Assembly (NCBI GenBank): GCA_041744575.1
Contig: JBGTKP010000059.1
Coordinates: 1 to 53,331 of the forward strand
DNA length: 53,331 bases
Reading direction: 5' to 3'
DNA from: JTS-RE37 sp041744575
GTDB taxonomy: Bacteria > Bacteroidota > Bacteroidia > Flavobacteriales > Flavobacteriaceae
The translations under genes were made by a program, and so were the position numbers. Positions 17,301 through 25,750 of this stretch are shown here, in pieces. How positions within the stretch are numbered: the stretch's first letter is position 1; each line of letters starts with the position of its first letter. The notes beneath the pieces were generated by a model. It ran no database searches and had not been told where the DNA came from. It worked only from the letters and a program-made list of their open reading frames with translations.

Positions 17301-18748
17301 CGAGTGGTAATGTCATTGTGAATTATACAGTAACAGTAACCGACAGCAATGGTTGCTCTGACCCGGATGTGGTCCAGGTTACGGTTCGACCCACCCCGAC
17401 CATTACGGTTACAACAGCCCCGGCCTGTAACTTTTCTTTATTCTCCACAACTTACACCCTGCAGGTGACTGTGAGTTCCGGTACGGTGACTTCCACCGCA
17501 GGTACGGTAACCAACCCCTCAACCAATGTATGGCGGATCGCCAGTGTTCCGAACGGGACCAATATCGTCCTTACAGCCACGGCGGGCACCTGCAGCAGAA
17601 CTTTTCCTGTAACTGCTCCTAACTGCATATGCCCGGTAGTCAATGCGCCAACCAGTACCGGGGATAAGGAATTTTGCCAGGGTTCTCCGGTCCCTGCCCT
17701 CAGCGTAACAGTAGGTGCCAATCAAGCCGTCGACTGGTACAGTGCTTCGTCCGGGGGGACTTTGTTGCTCAGCGGTAATACGAGTTTTACTCCAGGCACT
17801 GCCGGAAATTATTATGCGCAGGCAAGAAGTACCACAACCGGGTGTATCAGTTCTTCAAGAACGCTGGTCAGGGCGATTCAAAATTCCCTTCCGGTGGCCA
17901 ATGCAGGTCCGGACCGTCAGATCTGTGACGGAGATAGCGCTACATTGAACGGTTCCGCAAGTGGCGGCAGCGGTACCGGTTACACTTATCTTTGGAACAC
18001 CGGGCAGAGCACTCCAACTATAAATGTATCGCCTGCGGGCGTTCCCAATTCAAATACAACGGTTATATATACCCTGACCGTGACGGATTCCAAAGGCTGC
18101 GCCAATACAGATACGGTGTCGGTGCTGGTCTGGTCCCGGCCAGTTGCTACCGTCACTGTTAACCCGGCCACCTGTGGTGTCAGCAATGGCTCGTTCATCT
18201 TTAATTTTCCGGATCATCCCAACCGAACCATGTTACAGTTCAGCCTTGACGGAGGAACCACTTATCAGGCGTCCATCGCGGACAACACCGGATCAATATC
18301 CTATCTGGGCCAGGCACCGGGAACTTATAATTTGACGGCGCGTTGGGGGGACTCATTCTGCTCTGTGAGCCTGGGAAGCCATACGATCAATGCTATTCCG
18401 GCAGTTATGATTCTATCACAGCCGTCAGACCAGACTGTGTTTGTCAATGAAACCAGCATTTTCACAGCTTCTGTCAATAATGCGGATACCTTTCAGTGGC
18501 AGCTGAGTACAGATGGCGGCGCTGGTTTTGTCAATCTTACAGATAATTCGACCTATAGCGGGACCCAGACGACCCTGCTTACAGTGAATGTTGTTGAAGC
18601 GGCATTTAACGGGTACCTTTACCGACTGATTGCTTCCAATTCTGCCACTGGCTGCAGCGCCATGAGTACAAACAATGCACTGTTGATGGTGAGGGTCCGG
18701 AGTGTGATCAGTAACAAGAGGGTCACTTACAGGATCAATAAGAATTGA
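14393..18748 (+). CDS. Giant cell-surface adhesin: C-type lectin, PA14-like, TSP3 and Ig/PKD modules
   Basis: The protein has 1451 residues if GTG 14393 is the start; TTG 14441, just before the signal peptide (LFLFGLFILAVNSASAQ), gives 1435. Domains in order: an N-terminal sandwich (about 35-190); a cadherin-like stretch (200-300); a C-type lectin domain (about 302-460) with both Ca/sugar-site motifs, EPN in GEPNQSGNEDY and WND in GSWNDLS; an Ig-like module; TSP3-type Asp-rich repeats (about 566-590 and 744-766) flanking a PA14-like domain (about 600-736, TAGSYTFYTSSDDGSKLMI); then alternating Ig-like and PKD-like modules, two of them near-duplicates. It ends in a short basic tail (SNKRVTYRINKN), and no standard type IX sorting domain is obvious. 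Its inferred role is adhesion to glycans, exported with the divergent PorP/PD40 proteins. Confidence 0.87.
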   Translation: MLRITGNKLCPYIIKALKNCTLFLFGLFILAVNSASAQDVYLDRFTTTAYNINDGTKNFSTDWIESDGTGGGAASGYISATTSRLVFHRLNSADNIYRRLNLNGVTKQVTLSFDFNATTRGGERLVVQLWNSSTASWQTITTIQTNTTGTVEYTLTANQKSNQSGIRFNTNSGDWDNGDYIYIDNVSFRVEDQPPVITATGNQQYCPGTSIPVVQSISISDPDDSTITEVSVQIASGYVNGTDLLTLTGTHPTISASWLPAEGRILLSGPATPAAFQTAVAAIRYSSSAPNPTGTRNFSLLVGDAYFLPSTGHYYQFFSEVGITWSSARDKAALLTYYGLQGYLATLTSAQESNFAGSQISGAGWIGGSDEAVEGVWRWVTGPEAGINFWNGNAAGSSPNYAFWNTGEPNQSGNEDYAHITEDGTGIDGSWNDLSNTGAASGAYQPKGYVVEFGGTTGDPTINVSASTTINIISLPNITTQPSDQAATTGGSATFSVAATGTGLSYQWQVSTNGGASYTNISGATGTSYTVNPVSMADNGKMYRVLVAASGCSPVISNAAELVVLVDSDNDGVPDVYDLDDDNDGILDSVELASCAGTLGYEFYDLAPSGSTVDNIPTTGALATGAATSFDVDALQNSVDPGDTDNFSIRYTGLISITTAGSYTFYTSSDDGSKLMINGLQVVNNDGPHGVVEQSGTIALTAGLHEFETLFFEIGGGESLLVQYAGPGISKQAVPFSVFYQTTCDQDGDGLANHLDPDSDADGCNDADEAYANASADVDNNGYYGSGNPAVNANGTVQAASYQTPADGNSTVTYDFLEAGLAPVITLQPVNTAICPGGGTSFTIGASNANRYQWQRFNGSIWVNLTDTGIYNGSDTATLTISNAALSDNGRQFRVLVSNSGYICSSATSSTATLTAAEPTANAGSDQSICDGQSATLSASASGGSGSGYTYLWSTGQTTPVITVTPTGSPSGNVIVNYTVTVTDSNGCSDPDVVQVTVRPTPTITVTTAPACNFSLFSTTYTLQVTVSSGTVTSTAGTVTNPSTNVWRIASVPNGTNIVLTATAGTCSRTFPVTAPNCICPVVNAPTSTGDKEFCQGSPVPALSVTVGANQAVDWYSASSGGTLLLSGNTSFTPGTAGNYYAQARSTTTGCISSSRTLVRAIQNSLPVANAGPDRQICDGDSATLNGSASGGSGTGYTYLWNTGQSTPTINVSPAGVPNSNTTVIYTLTVTDSKGCANTDTVSVLVWSRPVATVTVNPATCGVSNGSFIFNFPDHPNRTMLQFSLDGGTTYQASIADNTGSISYLGQAPGTYNLTARWGDSFCSVSLGSHTINAIPAVMILSQPSDQTVFVNETSIFTASVNNADTFQWQLSTDGGAGFVNLTDNSTYSGTQTTLLTVNVVEAAFNGYLYRLIASNSATGCSAMSTNNALLMVRVRSVISNKRVTYRINKN
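17151..17394 (+). repeat. Adhesin internal repeat, copy 1
   Basis: This codes for a PKD/Ig-like module of about 80 residues opening with ANAGSDQSICDGQSATL and containing SGGSGSGYTYLWSTGQTTP. It is closely similar to copy 2 at 17896-18130, indicating intragenic duplication. Confidence 0.75.
17896..18130 (+). repeat. Adhesin internal repeat, copy 2
   Basis: This codes for the second copy, opening with VANAGPDRQICDGDSATL and containing SGGSGTGYTYLWNTGQSTP. The two copies differ mostly by conservative changes. A different 150-residue segment lies between them. Confidence 0.75.
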
Positions 18749-18919
18749 AATCCATTACTTCCCGTTCCCTGGGATGCCGGTTCCGGATATTTATCAATGT
18801 GGCCGGACAATTCATGGCAAAACCAGGTATGTGGCCAAAGCCATTCAATTCTTTTATTTACCTTCGCGGTCGCAATCCTGGCTCCGATAATTCAGCAACT
18901 ATTTTGGCAATATCATCGC

Positions 18920-19612
18920 ATGCCGTTCCGATCTAACCGGTTAATCACAAGCACCTTGCAAAAAATAAAAGATTTTATTTTCAACCGCTTGAATGCCTTA
19001 CCCACTGGCCGCCAGCTGACCGGATTTTATTTACTTGCCAAAAATCATCTCACAAAATCCGGCTGGAAGAAAAGCGTAAAGGCGGGGTTACCACTGGACC
19101 AACAGGGCGTAGCATTGCCCTGGTTTACCTTTGGTGCCATCTATTTTCTTGACAAAAGGCTGCAGGCGCATTTTCGGGTCTTCGAATATGGCAGCGGGAA
19201 TTCCACCCTCTGGTTCAGTCACAGGGTACAGAGAGTGCTTTCCGTAGAACATGATCCCTTATGGTATGCAAAAATGCAGGACACCTTCAGCATGCACCCT
19301 GCCATCTCCTGCCTCCATCGTACACTGCCGGATGACTATCCTGCGGAAATACGGAATTACAGGTCAGAATTTGAGGTGATCGTTCTTGATGGGAGGGAAC
19401 GGGTGCGCTGCTGCATGAATGCTCTGGAAGCACTTACGCAGAATGGGGTCGTTATCTGGGATAATTCCGATCGCCCGGAATACCGTGTCGGGTACGACTA
19501 CCTTCTGGCCAATGGCTTTAAAAGAATTGATTTTTATGGGATGGGACCCATGAGCGCGCATTCCTGGTGTACCTCCGTGTTTTACAGGCCGACAAACTGC
19601 CTTGGCATTTAG
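18920..19612 (+). CDS. Class I SAM-dependent methyltransferase-like protein
   Basis: This 230-residue protein has a Rossmann methyltransferase motif I, VFEYGSGNSTLWFS, around residue 90, followed by an acidic residue in VLSVEHDPLWY (motif II) and an EVIVLDGRERV strand (motif IV region). This pattern is typical of small methyltransferases found in surface-polysaccharide and glycan clusters; the acceptor is unknown. The start was set at ATG 18920, because the upstream open frame (from 18797) is rich in unlikely residues. It lies 171 bp after the adhesin and converges on an FkbM methyltransferase with a 22-bp gap. Confidence 0.75.
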   Translation: MPFRSNRLITSTLQKIKDFIFNRLNALPTGRQLTGFYLLAKNHLTKSGWKKSVKAGLPLDQQGVALPWFTFGAIYFLDKRLQAHFRVFEYGSGNSTLWFSHRVQRVLSVEHDPLWYAKMQDTFSMHPAISCLHRTLPDDYPAEIRNYRSEFEVIVLDGRERVRCCMNALEALTQNGVVIWDNSDRPEYRVGYDYLLANGFKRIDFYGMGPMSAHSWCTSVFYRPTNCLGI

Positions 19613-19634
19613 GAAGCTGCCGGAATGAATCCCC

Positions 19635-20528
19635 CTACACGATCCAGGGACGAAGCAGCGCTGATTTTTCAGCAGGGACAAAAAAACAATTCCGTACACC
19701 GTTGTCCTTTGTTCTCGTGATGGTGTCCACTTTCCGAAGACCAGCCCCAAGGTGATTGTAAAACTCATAGGAATGGCGCTTCATGATGGCCTCCAGGTCC
19801 TTTTCGATTTTATTGAAAAGGGTCTCGCAGATAACCAAGGGCCGGAGTTCGGACAAGGTCTGTTCAGCGCCTTTAAGGATGAGATGTTCAGCGCCTTCGG
19901 TGTCCAGCTTCACAAGGTCCAGTTTCCGGATGTCATGTTTTCGGATGTAATCATCCATGGTCGTGGTTGGCACCTCTATTTTTGTGCTTAGGCGGGCTTC
20001 CTTGGTGCCAATATTGTGTTCCCCGCTCAAATTGTCGATGCCGCTGAATTTAGGATTCTTCATTTCAAAGAAATCAATGGTACCAACCTTATCTGAAAGG
20101 GCTACGGCTTCAGGAACAATCTGCAAGTCCATCTGATTTCTTGCAATGTTGTCCTTAAGATACCCCATCACCCCCGGTGATGGTTCGAAGGCATAGGCTT
20201 TAAGCCCCGAATTGAGGGTACATCCCAAAATGCTGTAATAGCCTATATTGGCGCCCACGTCGAAAAAGGAAGTCACATTCTGAATCAACTCGGCAAACAG
20301 GGTGGTATATTCGAAGTTCGCGGCATTTTTCCAAAATAATTCCCGGGTAAGAAAACTGGTCTGGTTGGTCTTCAGATAAAAATGGTGTTGCTTATCTATA
20401 GGCACTCTCAGGGTCCCGGATGGGTGTATTTTTATCCGGTCAGGTAATACCGGGGCCATCATGTAATTGAGATTCCGGATCAGCCGATTGACGTTAGGAT
20501 GGTAAATGAGGGTATAAATCAGACGCAT
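19635..20528 (-). CDS. FkbM-family methyltransferase
   Basis: This 297-residue enzyme has the FkbM signature: motif I FDVGANIGYYSILG near residue 90, AFEPSPGVMGYLKDN, and the characteristic KLDTEGAEHLILKGAE near residue 208. Family members transfer methyl groups from SAM to oxygen, often on sugars of surface glycans. There is no signal peptide, so it should be cytoplasmic. It may act on glycans decorating the neighbouring adhesin or on lipopolysaccharide, but that is inference from position. It is convergent with the methyltransferase at 18920-19612. Confidence 0.9.
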   Translation of the reverse strand: MRLIYTLIYHPNVNRLIRNLNYMMAPVLPDRIKIHPSGTLRVPIDKQHHFYLKTNQTSFLTRELFWKNAANFEYTTLFAELIQNVTSFFDVGANIGYYSILGCTLNSGLKAYAFEPSPGVMGYLKDNIARNQMDLQIVPEAVALSDKVGTIDFFEMKNPKFSGIDNLSGEHNIGTKEARLSTKIEVPTTTMDDYIRKHDIRKLDLVKLDTEGAEHLILKGAEQTLSELRPLVICETLFNKIEKDLEAIMKRHSYEFYNHLGAGLRKVDTITRTKDNGVRNCFFVPAEKSALLRPWIV

Positions 20529-20719
20529 ATAAGCAGGCCATTAGAATAGTCGGCCAAAGATATCGAAATTAACTCATTTCTTCCCGTAAGCTCCTGAGCC
20601 GGTTACAAAAGACATTGCTAAAAATCCCGACTCCGATAGTGCGTCTGATTTACCAATTTTTTTGAAGGCGGGTTCCCTTCGCAGCCTTGTAAAACACCCA
20701 TCTGTTTCGCCGCCTTTTT

Positions 20720-21766
20720 CTAATATCTTTTTAAATTCCGATTTTTGAGCGCCTCAATATATTTACCCCTAAACTTGGACGGGGCGCTGCCGTATACCTC
20801 CTTAAAGATCTTGGAGAAATAACTGGCACTCGTAAGACCGATTTCACTAACAATCTGAGCCATGCTGTAATTGGTATTCAGCAAGTACTCCTTGGAAAGT
20901 TCCAGACGCACCTGCTGCACATATTCATTCACTGTGCTATGGAACAAATGCTGAAAACCTATCTGCAATTTATTGATATTAAGCCCTACTCTTCTGGCAA
21001 TGGTTTCTACAGTATGACTTTGGGCTATTTCGTCCCTTAAAATGGCGGCGGCCTGTTCAATCAGCCTTATTTCTGAATGCCGTAACACCTTGCGATGGTC
21101 GATAGCCCTAAGGTCGTCCTGGTACTCTATAAGTTGCCTGGTAAGTAATTGATAGGCCTTGCTTTCAAGGAACATTTTCCTCAGGAAATCACTGTCCTCG
21201 AAAGATCTCATTTCGTTGATACTATCCGCAAGGTCAAGACTGTAGAAACCGTCGTGATAAAATGATTCCCTGGCCGAAATATCCCCGAATAATCGCTTTA
21301 AAGTGGGATCCATCGACTGTAACTCACAGGCATACTTGGAGGCAAAATACCGCCTGTCAATTTCAAGGCTGCTTACCACGACACGCATGCCCGGCGCGAA
21401 TTTCAGTACATGACCGTTTCGTTTCATGCTGGCCACGATCGCATTCTGATGTTGCTCTATGTCATGAACCATTTCCTGATCGCCGAAGCGGTGATAGAGA
21501 GTGCCCTGAGAGCAGTATAAGAATTTTAACGGATGAATTTCATTAACGATAAACCGAATTTCAATTTCCATGTTGAACTCACAATCATACTGAATGATCC
21601 CAAGACCCCCTTCAAAGTCGATCCCACGTATGTTGCCCTTACCTATATGAGGTGGCAGATAGAGCATATATTCAGAACAATTTTCCGAATATACCGTCTT
21701 AAAGGCACTGGCAATATCAATAATGACCTCCTTTAGCGGGAGGGAGTTGACCTTGATCGACTTCAT
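20720..21766 (-). CDS. AraC-family transcriptional regulator
   Basis: This 348-residue cytoplasmic regulator has an unassigned N-terminal sensor part (residues 1-245). It ends in an AraC-type double helix-turn-helix (about 250-345): the first helix pair is around TIARRVGLNINKLQIGF, the second around MAQIVSEIGLTSASYFSKIF with the typical KEVYGSAPSKFR ending. The ligand is unknown. No operon partner is evident; the FkbM gene lies 190 bp downstream on the same strand. Regulators of this type often respond to small molecules or control catabolic genes. Confidence 0.9.
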   Translation of the reverse strand: MKSIKVNSLPLKEVIIDIASAFKTVYSENCSEYMLYLPPHIGKGNIRGIDFEGGLGIIQYDCEFNMEIEIRFIVNEIHPLKFLYCSQGTLYHRFGDQEMVHDIEQHQNAIVASMKRNGHVLKFAPGMRVVVSSLEIDRRYFASKYACELQSMDPTLKRLFGDISARESFYHDGFYSLDLADSINEMRSFEDSDFLRKMFLESKAYQLLTRQLIEYQDDLRAIDHRKVLRHSEIRLIEQAAAILRDEIAQSHTVETIARRVGLNINKLQIGFQHLFHSTVNEYVQQVRLELSKEYLLNTNYSMAQIVSEIGLTSASYFSKIFKEVYGSAPSKFRGKYIEALKNRNLKRY

Positions 21767-21949
21767 GCGAATGCTTGTAATGTATGATTATAAATGGTTT
21801 CCATAGATCCATTTTCAGATGACGAATATCAATATTCCTATTGTAACTGCCTCAAAACGGATAAGTCTCCATGAGAAGGAAGCATGATCTGCCACAGTAA
21901 GTTATTATAAAATTTTCAGTTGGATTATCCCTGGGTAATATTCCAGTGA

Positions 21950-22402
21950 TCACTCAAAATCGGTTTCCCTGACCCGCTTCACATCCCTGCGATGTTCTAT
22001 AGCTTTTCGCAACCGCTCTTTCAATATGAGGCCATTGGGGATTCCGGGAATTACGTAAACAGGATTGGTCCTGTCCGATGTCAGCATCTGAATCGTGGAA
22101 AGTTGAACCAGGCGTAGAAAAAATGGCTGCTCGAGCTGAAGGTCTTTTACACGGTACAATTCCAATTCGTTGGTTGTTTTTGAGAAGACCCCGTTCGTTT
22201 CTATAACGCGTTCGTTGGTTATTTCGAATTTCCGGTTCCTTGTTTTAAGCCAGATCCAAAAAACAAACGGAATGGTAATGATCAGGATGCAACTGACAAA
22301 TGCCATAAAGTTGATCCATTGCGAAGGGGAGCCTTTCCAGAGCACCGTTTCTTCTGTCCCGGAAAATACCTCATCTGATGTGTTCCTTTCACTTGCCGCC
22401 AT
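21950..22402 (-). CDS. Bacterial PH-domain membrane protein
   Basis: This 150-residue protein has a single clear transmembrane segment (about residues 29-50, FMAFVSCILIITIPFVFWIW) followed by a bacterial pleckstrin-homology domain (bPH2). The hallmarks are NRKFEITNERVIETNGVFSKTTNELELYRVKDLQLEQP and VYVIPGIPNGLILKERLRKAI, given here as landmarks FEITNERVIETNGVF, LYRVKDLQLEQP and IPGIPNGLILKERL. The family includes YdbS/YdbT-like proteins of unknown biochemical role at the membrane. The gene stands alone. Confidence 0.82.
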   Translation of the reverse strand: MAASERNTSDEVFSGTEETVLWKGSPSQWINFMAFVSCILIITIPFVFWIWLKTRNRKFEITNERVIETNGVFSKTTNELELYRVKDLQLEQPFFLRLVQLSTIQMLTSDRTNPVYVIPGIPNGLILKERLRKAIEHRRDVKRVRETDFE

Positions 22403-22652
22403 ATTGAAGATGCTCTTTTACCCTGCTCCCCTCGAACTTGTTAATGCCTGTTCGGTGACGCCCGGGAACAGGATGATCACGCCCGGACCAGTCAGAATTA
22501 TTTGAGATTCGAACAGAAAAGAAAGGGAATTACAGTTCCGTTAAAGATATTAAATCTTTTATATAAATATCTGAAAAGATGTTATCATGAATCCCTGCAG
22601 GACAAAATGAAATCCTCAGCTTTAAAGTCGGTACCTGCCAGAATGGAACGCC

Positions 22653-22910
22653 CTATTCCATCTTATTTTCCATGAGACACATAGAGGCTTCCTTCCTGGC
22701 GGATCTGAGGAGCAGTTTCCATTTGTGAATTTCCTCCGGACAGCTGGTGTGCTGCAACTCATATTCCGCCCGGCTGATGAGTCGTTCACAATACTCCTTC
22801 TTAGCCGGGATCGGGAGTTCAGAAATTGCCTCCTGATACAAACTGTCCAGGTCAGACAAGGAAGGACAATCCGGTTTGAGGTTAAAAAGCATACGTAATT
22901 TTTTAATCAT
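22653..22910 (-). CDS. Small hypothetical protein (85 residues)
   Basis: The sequence is charged and mostly helical, with four Cys residues (14, 40, 56, 77 approximately), no signal peptide and no membrane span. I do not recognise the family. The open frame has a proper ATG, sensible composition and no better frame on the other strand, which supports a real gene. It is divergent from modA, with 230 bp between them. Confidence 0.55.
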   Translation of the reverse strand: MIKKLRMLFNLKPDCPSLSDLDSLYQEAISELPIPAKKEYCERLISRAEYELQHTSCPEEIHKWKLLLRSARKEASMCLMENKME

Positions 22911-23052
22911 GGTCAGGTGGTAGTTGAAGAAATACGTAAAAAATGCCGCAAAAATGCTGCCAGCTTTACTTATTCGAAGTAAAAAGTTAAAAATCCCGGT
23001 ATTCTATTATTTCCATAGTTTTCCCTCATCCCCATACTTCCAGGTGATGTAT

Positions 23053-23060
23053 TATCTTTG
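23053..23060 (+). promoter_or_regulatory. Candidate -7 box for modABC
   Basis: TATCTTTG matches the Bacteroidota -7 consensus TAnnTTTG exactly and lies about 83-90 nt before the modA ATG. No TTG is present at the expected -33 position, so the support is partial. Confidence 0.35.
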
Positions 23061-23142
23061 GATGCAGTGTTTTACCGGAGTAAAGGTCGGGCAAAGGAAG
23101 AGCCACTCACTACAATACGAATGCGTTATCTGAATAGTATCG

Positions 23143-23937
23143 ATGTTAGTCAAAATAAATGACATGCCCCGGAAACCATCCGTCCGGCATATGCTGAGGC
23201 TCTGTTTGGTTCTGATCCTCATGGGATGTAACGGAAAAAAGGAGGCGCCATTGAACATTGCCACCGCGGCGAACATGCAGTTCGCCATGGAAGCGTTGTT
23301 AATGGAATTTCGCAACGAAACAGGAATTTCCTGTGATATGATCCTGGGTTCCTCGGGCAAACTTACCGCCCAGATCAGAGAAGGTGCTCCCTTTGACGTT
23401 TTTGTTTCAGCCGAAATGAAATACGCTGAGGAAATATATAAAAACGGGATGGCTTATGCCCCGCCGTCTGTGTATGCAAGCGGCCGGCTGGTGCTTTGGT
23501 CATTAGATGATGGCATCGTGCCGTCCGTCGAAATCCTGACGAGTGAAAAAATAAATCATATTGCCCTGGCGAATCCCAGGATTGCCCCATACGGAACCGC
23601 CGCTATAGAGGTCCTGGAGGCCTACGGAATTTATACACAGGTTGCAGATAAACTGGTCTTTGGAGAAAGCATTGCCCAGACCAACCAATTCCTGATTTCA
23701 AAATCGGCCGAAATCGGGTTCACCGCCAAATCCGTAGTACTTTCGGATCAAATGAGCGGTGTAGGGAAGTGGGTAGAGCTGAATGACAGCCTGTATACAA
23801 GGATCAGCCAGGGGGTGGTGCTGATCAGGACAAAGAATGGAAATACGGACAAAGCGAGACGTTTTTACGACTTTTTATTTTCGGCTAAGGCCAGAAGTAT
23901 CCTTCAAAAATTTGGATATTTGGTGGATAAGGAATAA
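23143..23937 (+). CDS. modA: Molybdate ABC transporter substrate-binding lipoprotein ModA
   Basis: This 264-residue lipoprotein has lipobox LILMGC near residue 29, so it would be anchored by an acylated Cys. The mature part follows ModA: NIATAANMQFAMEAL, the oxyanion-binding SSGKLTAQIREGAPFDVFVSA segment (landmark GSSGKLTAQI), ASGRLVLWS and NPRIAPYGTAA. It should bind molybdate or tungstate and deliver it to ModB. An alternative start is ATG 23164. modB follows after 110 bp and modC 9 bp after that, so all three are probably one operon. Confidence 0.92.
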   Translation: MLVKINDMPRKPSVRHMLRLCLVLILMGCNGKKEAPLNIATAANMQFAMEALLMEFRNETGISCDMILGSSGKLTAQIREGAPFDVFVSAEMKYAEEIYKNGMAYAPPSVYASGRLVLWSLDDGIVPSVEILTSEKINHIALANPRIAPYGTAAIEVLEAYGIYTQVADKLVFGESIAQTNQFLISKSAEIGFTAKSVVLSDQMSGVGKWVELNDSLYTRISQGVVLIRTKNGNTDKARRFYDFLFSAKARSILQKFGYLVDKE

Positions 23938-24047
23938 TCGCCGGCGACTACATGAATGTCGGGAAGCCTCCAGGGGGTTGTGCATAACGGAAGTAAAAAT
24001 AATGTCGCAATGACCGAAGCATTGAGCTAAACAAATATGAAATACCG

Positions 24048-24719
24048 ATGGATTGGGATCCACTGATACTTACGTTTAAACTTGCGCTTGTGACTACGGT
24101 GCTGTTGTTTGTAATAGCGGTACCCGTGGCCTATTGGCTTGCTTATTCCACGTCCCGCGTCAGGCCTGTCATTGAAACCTTGGTAAGCATGCCACTGGTC
24201 CTGCCTCCGACGGTTGTTGGATTCTATTTGCTAGTCACCTTCAGTCCGGGCAATTTTTTCGGGCTCTGGCTGGAAGAATGGCTCGGGCTGCGGATTATAT
24301 TTTCATTTAGCGGCCTGCTGATCGCCTCCATTATATATAGTTTTCCTTTTATGGTACAACCCATACAGGCGGGATTCTCCAGTCTGCCCGTATCCCTGAA
24401 GGAAGCGTCCGGTGTTTTGGGTAAATCCCGGTGGACCACCCTGATCCACATTTTACTTCCCAATATAAAACCGGCGATCCTGACAGGCTGCATCCTTTCC
24501 TTTGCCCACACGGTCGGCGAATTCGGAGTGGTCCTAATGATCGGAGGCAATATCCCGGGCCGGACCAAAGTTGCGTCCATCGCGATTTACGATGAAGTGG
24601 AAGCTCTCAATTATTCTGCTGCCAATGCCTATTCGCTGATCCTTTTTCTAATCGCCTTTGCTTTACTTTTGACCGTTTATTCTATGAAAGGCCGGAATTA
24701 TAAGAAATTATTCCCATAA
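24048..24719 (+). CDS. modB: Molybdate ABC transporter permease ModB
   Basis: This 223-residue inner-membrane protein has about five transmembrane helices. It carries the ModB/CysT permease signature: LPPTVVGFYLLV, FMVQPIQAGFSSLPVSLKEA and the EAA-loop segment ASGVLGKSRWTTLIHILLP, then AHTVGEFGVVLMIGGNIPG, which is characteristic of molybdate permeases. It forms the channel for ModA-delivered oxyanion and couples to ModC through the EAA loop. Confidence 0.93.
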   Translation: MDWDPLILTFKLALVTTVLLFVIAVPVAYWLAYSTSRVRPVIETLVSMPLVLPPTVVGFYLLVTFSPGNFFGLWLEEWLGLRIIFSFSGLLIASIIYSFPFMVQPIQAGFSSLPVSLKEASGVLGKSRWTTLIHILLPNIKPAILTGCILSFAHTVGEFGVVLMIGGNIPGRTKVASIAIYDEVEALNYSAANAYSLILFLIAFALLLTVYSMKGRNYKKLFP

Positions 24720-24728
24720 ACTCAGTTC

Positions 24729-25625
24729 ATGATCGCCCTGGATATCACTAAAAAACTGGATTCCCCCACGGGTACCCTGGTACTTGACATTCAACTTAAC
24801 GTTGAAAAGGGCCGGATCCTGACCATCTATGGCGTATCAGGGGCAGGTAAAACTTCCCTTTTAAGGATGATCGCGGGGTTAATGACACCCGATTCCGGCA
24901 GTATCCAGATCAACAATGATACCTGGTTCGATTCAGCTTCAAGAACCAACCTCGCCCCCCGTCACAGAAAGGTTGGGTTTATTTTTCAGGATTATGCCCT
25001 GTTTCCCAACATGACGGTGTTGCAAAACCTTCAATATCCCTTAGAGAAAGGGCAGGATAGTTCTATTGTCAGGGATTTATTGGACGTTATGGAAATTCAG
25101 GAACTTCAAGACCGGAAGCCTGCAACCCTTTCGGGAGGTCAGAAACAGCGCGTTGCTTTGGCCAGGGCCCTGGTTAATAGGCCCGAGATCCTCTTACTGG
25201 ATGAACCACTTTCCGCCCTCGATGCATCGATGAGAACCAAGTTACAGGACTATCTGGTCCGGATTCAAAAAGCATTTGGACTGACGCTCCTGCTGGTCAG
25301 CCATGATGTCGGCGAAATTATTAGGTTGTCACATTCCGTCAGTATGCTGGAAAACGGGGTATTAACGCCACCTGAAAGTCCACATGCTTTTTTTCATACA
25401 GATAATGAGCGTGGAAAATTCGTACTTCAGGGCGAAGTCATGCGCATCGATATGCAGGACCAACAGGTTGCGGTTACCCTTCTCACAGGAGGTGCCCTGC
25501 TGAAAATACTCGTTATGGAAAATGACATGGTCGGCATTAAAACCGGCGATAAAATCGCAATTACTGCAGAAGGCTTAAAGCCGGTTGCATATGACATAGT
25601 GCGCAGCCCGGGTTTAAGGTCATAA
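24729..25625 (+). CDS. modC: Molybdate ABC transporter ATP-binding protein ModC
   Basis: This 298-residue ATPase has Walker A GVSGAGKTS (residues 35-43), Q-loop FIFQDYALFPNM, signature LSGGQ (134-138), Walker B ILLLDEPLSALD and the His switch SHDVGE. The C-terminal part (about 230-298) is a TOBE/Mop-like regulatory domain that in ModC binds oxyanion. It starts 9 bp after modB. A strong terminator follows, which fits the end of the modABC operon. The E. coli homologue is about 350 residues; here the C-terminal domain is a single short module. Confidence 0.92.
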   Translation: MIALDITKKLDSPTGTLVLDIQLNVEKGRILTIYGVSGAGKTSLLRMIAGLMTPDSGSIQINNDTWFDSASRTNLAPRHRKVGFIFQDYALFPNMTVLQNLQYPLEKGQDSSIVRDLLDVMEIQELQDRKPATLSGGQKQRVALARALVNRPEILLLDEPLSALDASMRTKLQDYLVRIQKAFGLTLLLVSHDVGEIIRLSHSVSMLENGVLTPPESPHAFFHTDNERGKFVLQGEVMRIDMQDQQVAVTLLTGGALLKILVMENDMVGIKTGDKIAITAEGLKPVAYDIVRSPGLRS

Positions 25626-25665
25626 ATCAAATGTAAAGTGAGGCTGTCATAGAAATATTTTGTCG

Positions 25666-25681
25666 GGGTTTTCGAAAACCC
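25666..25681. repeat. 16-bp perfect palindrome after modC
   Basis: GGGTTTTCGAAAACCC is perfectly self-complementary and lies 40 bp past the modC stop. It may contribute to 3'-end formation together with the hairpin at 25718-25743. Confidence 0.5.
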
Positions 25682-25717
25682 AAAGGAAAATTTATCAAAA
25701 CTTACAAACTATGCCAG

Positions 25718-25750
25718 CCCCGAAGGTCTTAAGACTTTCGGGGTTCTTTA
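25718..25750 (+). terminator. Terminator of modABC
   Basis: Arms CCCCGAAGGTCTT (25718-25730) and AAGACTTTCGGGG (25731-25743) pair along 13 positions with one G-U, and are followed by TTCTTTA. This is the likely end of the modABC transcript. Confidence 0.75.

Noticed and set aside
18745..18919. N-terminal extension of the methyltransferase from upstream starts
   Set aside because: The extra residues look non-coding in both possible frames; ATG 18920 gives a sensible protein.
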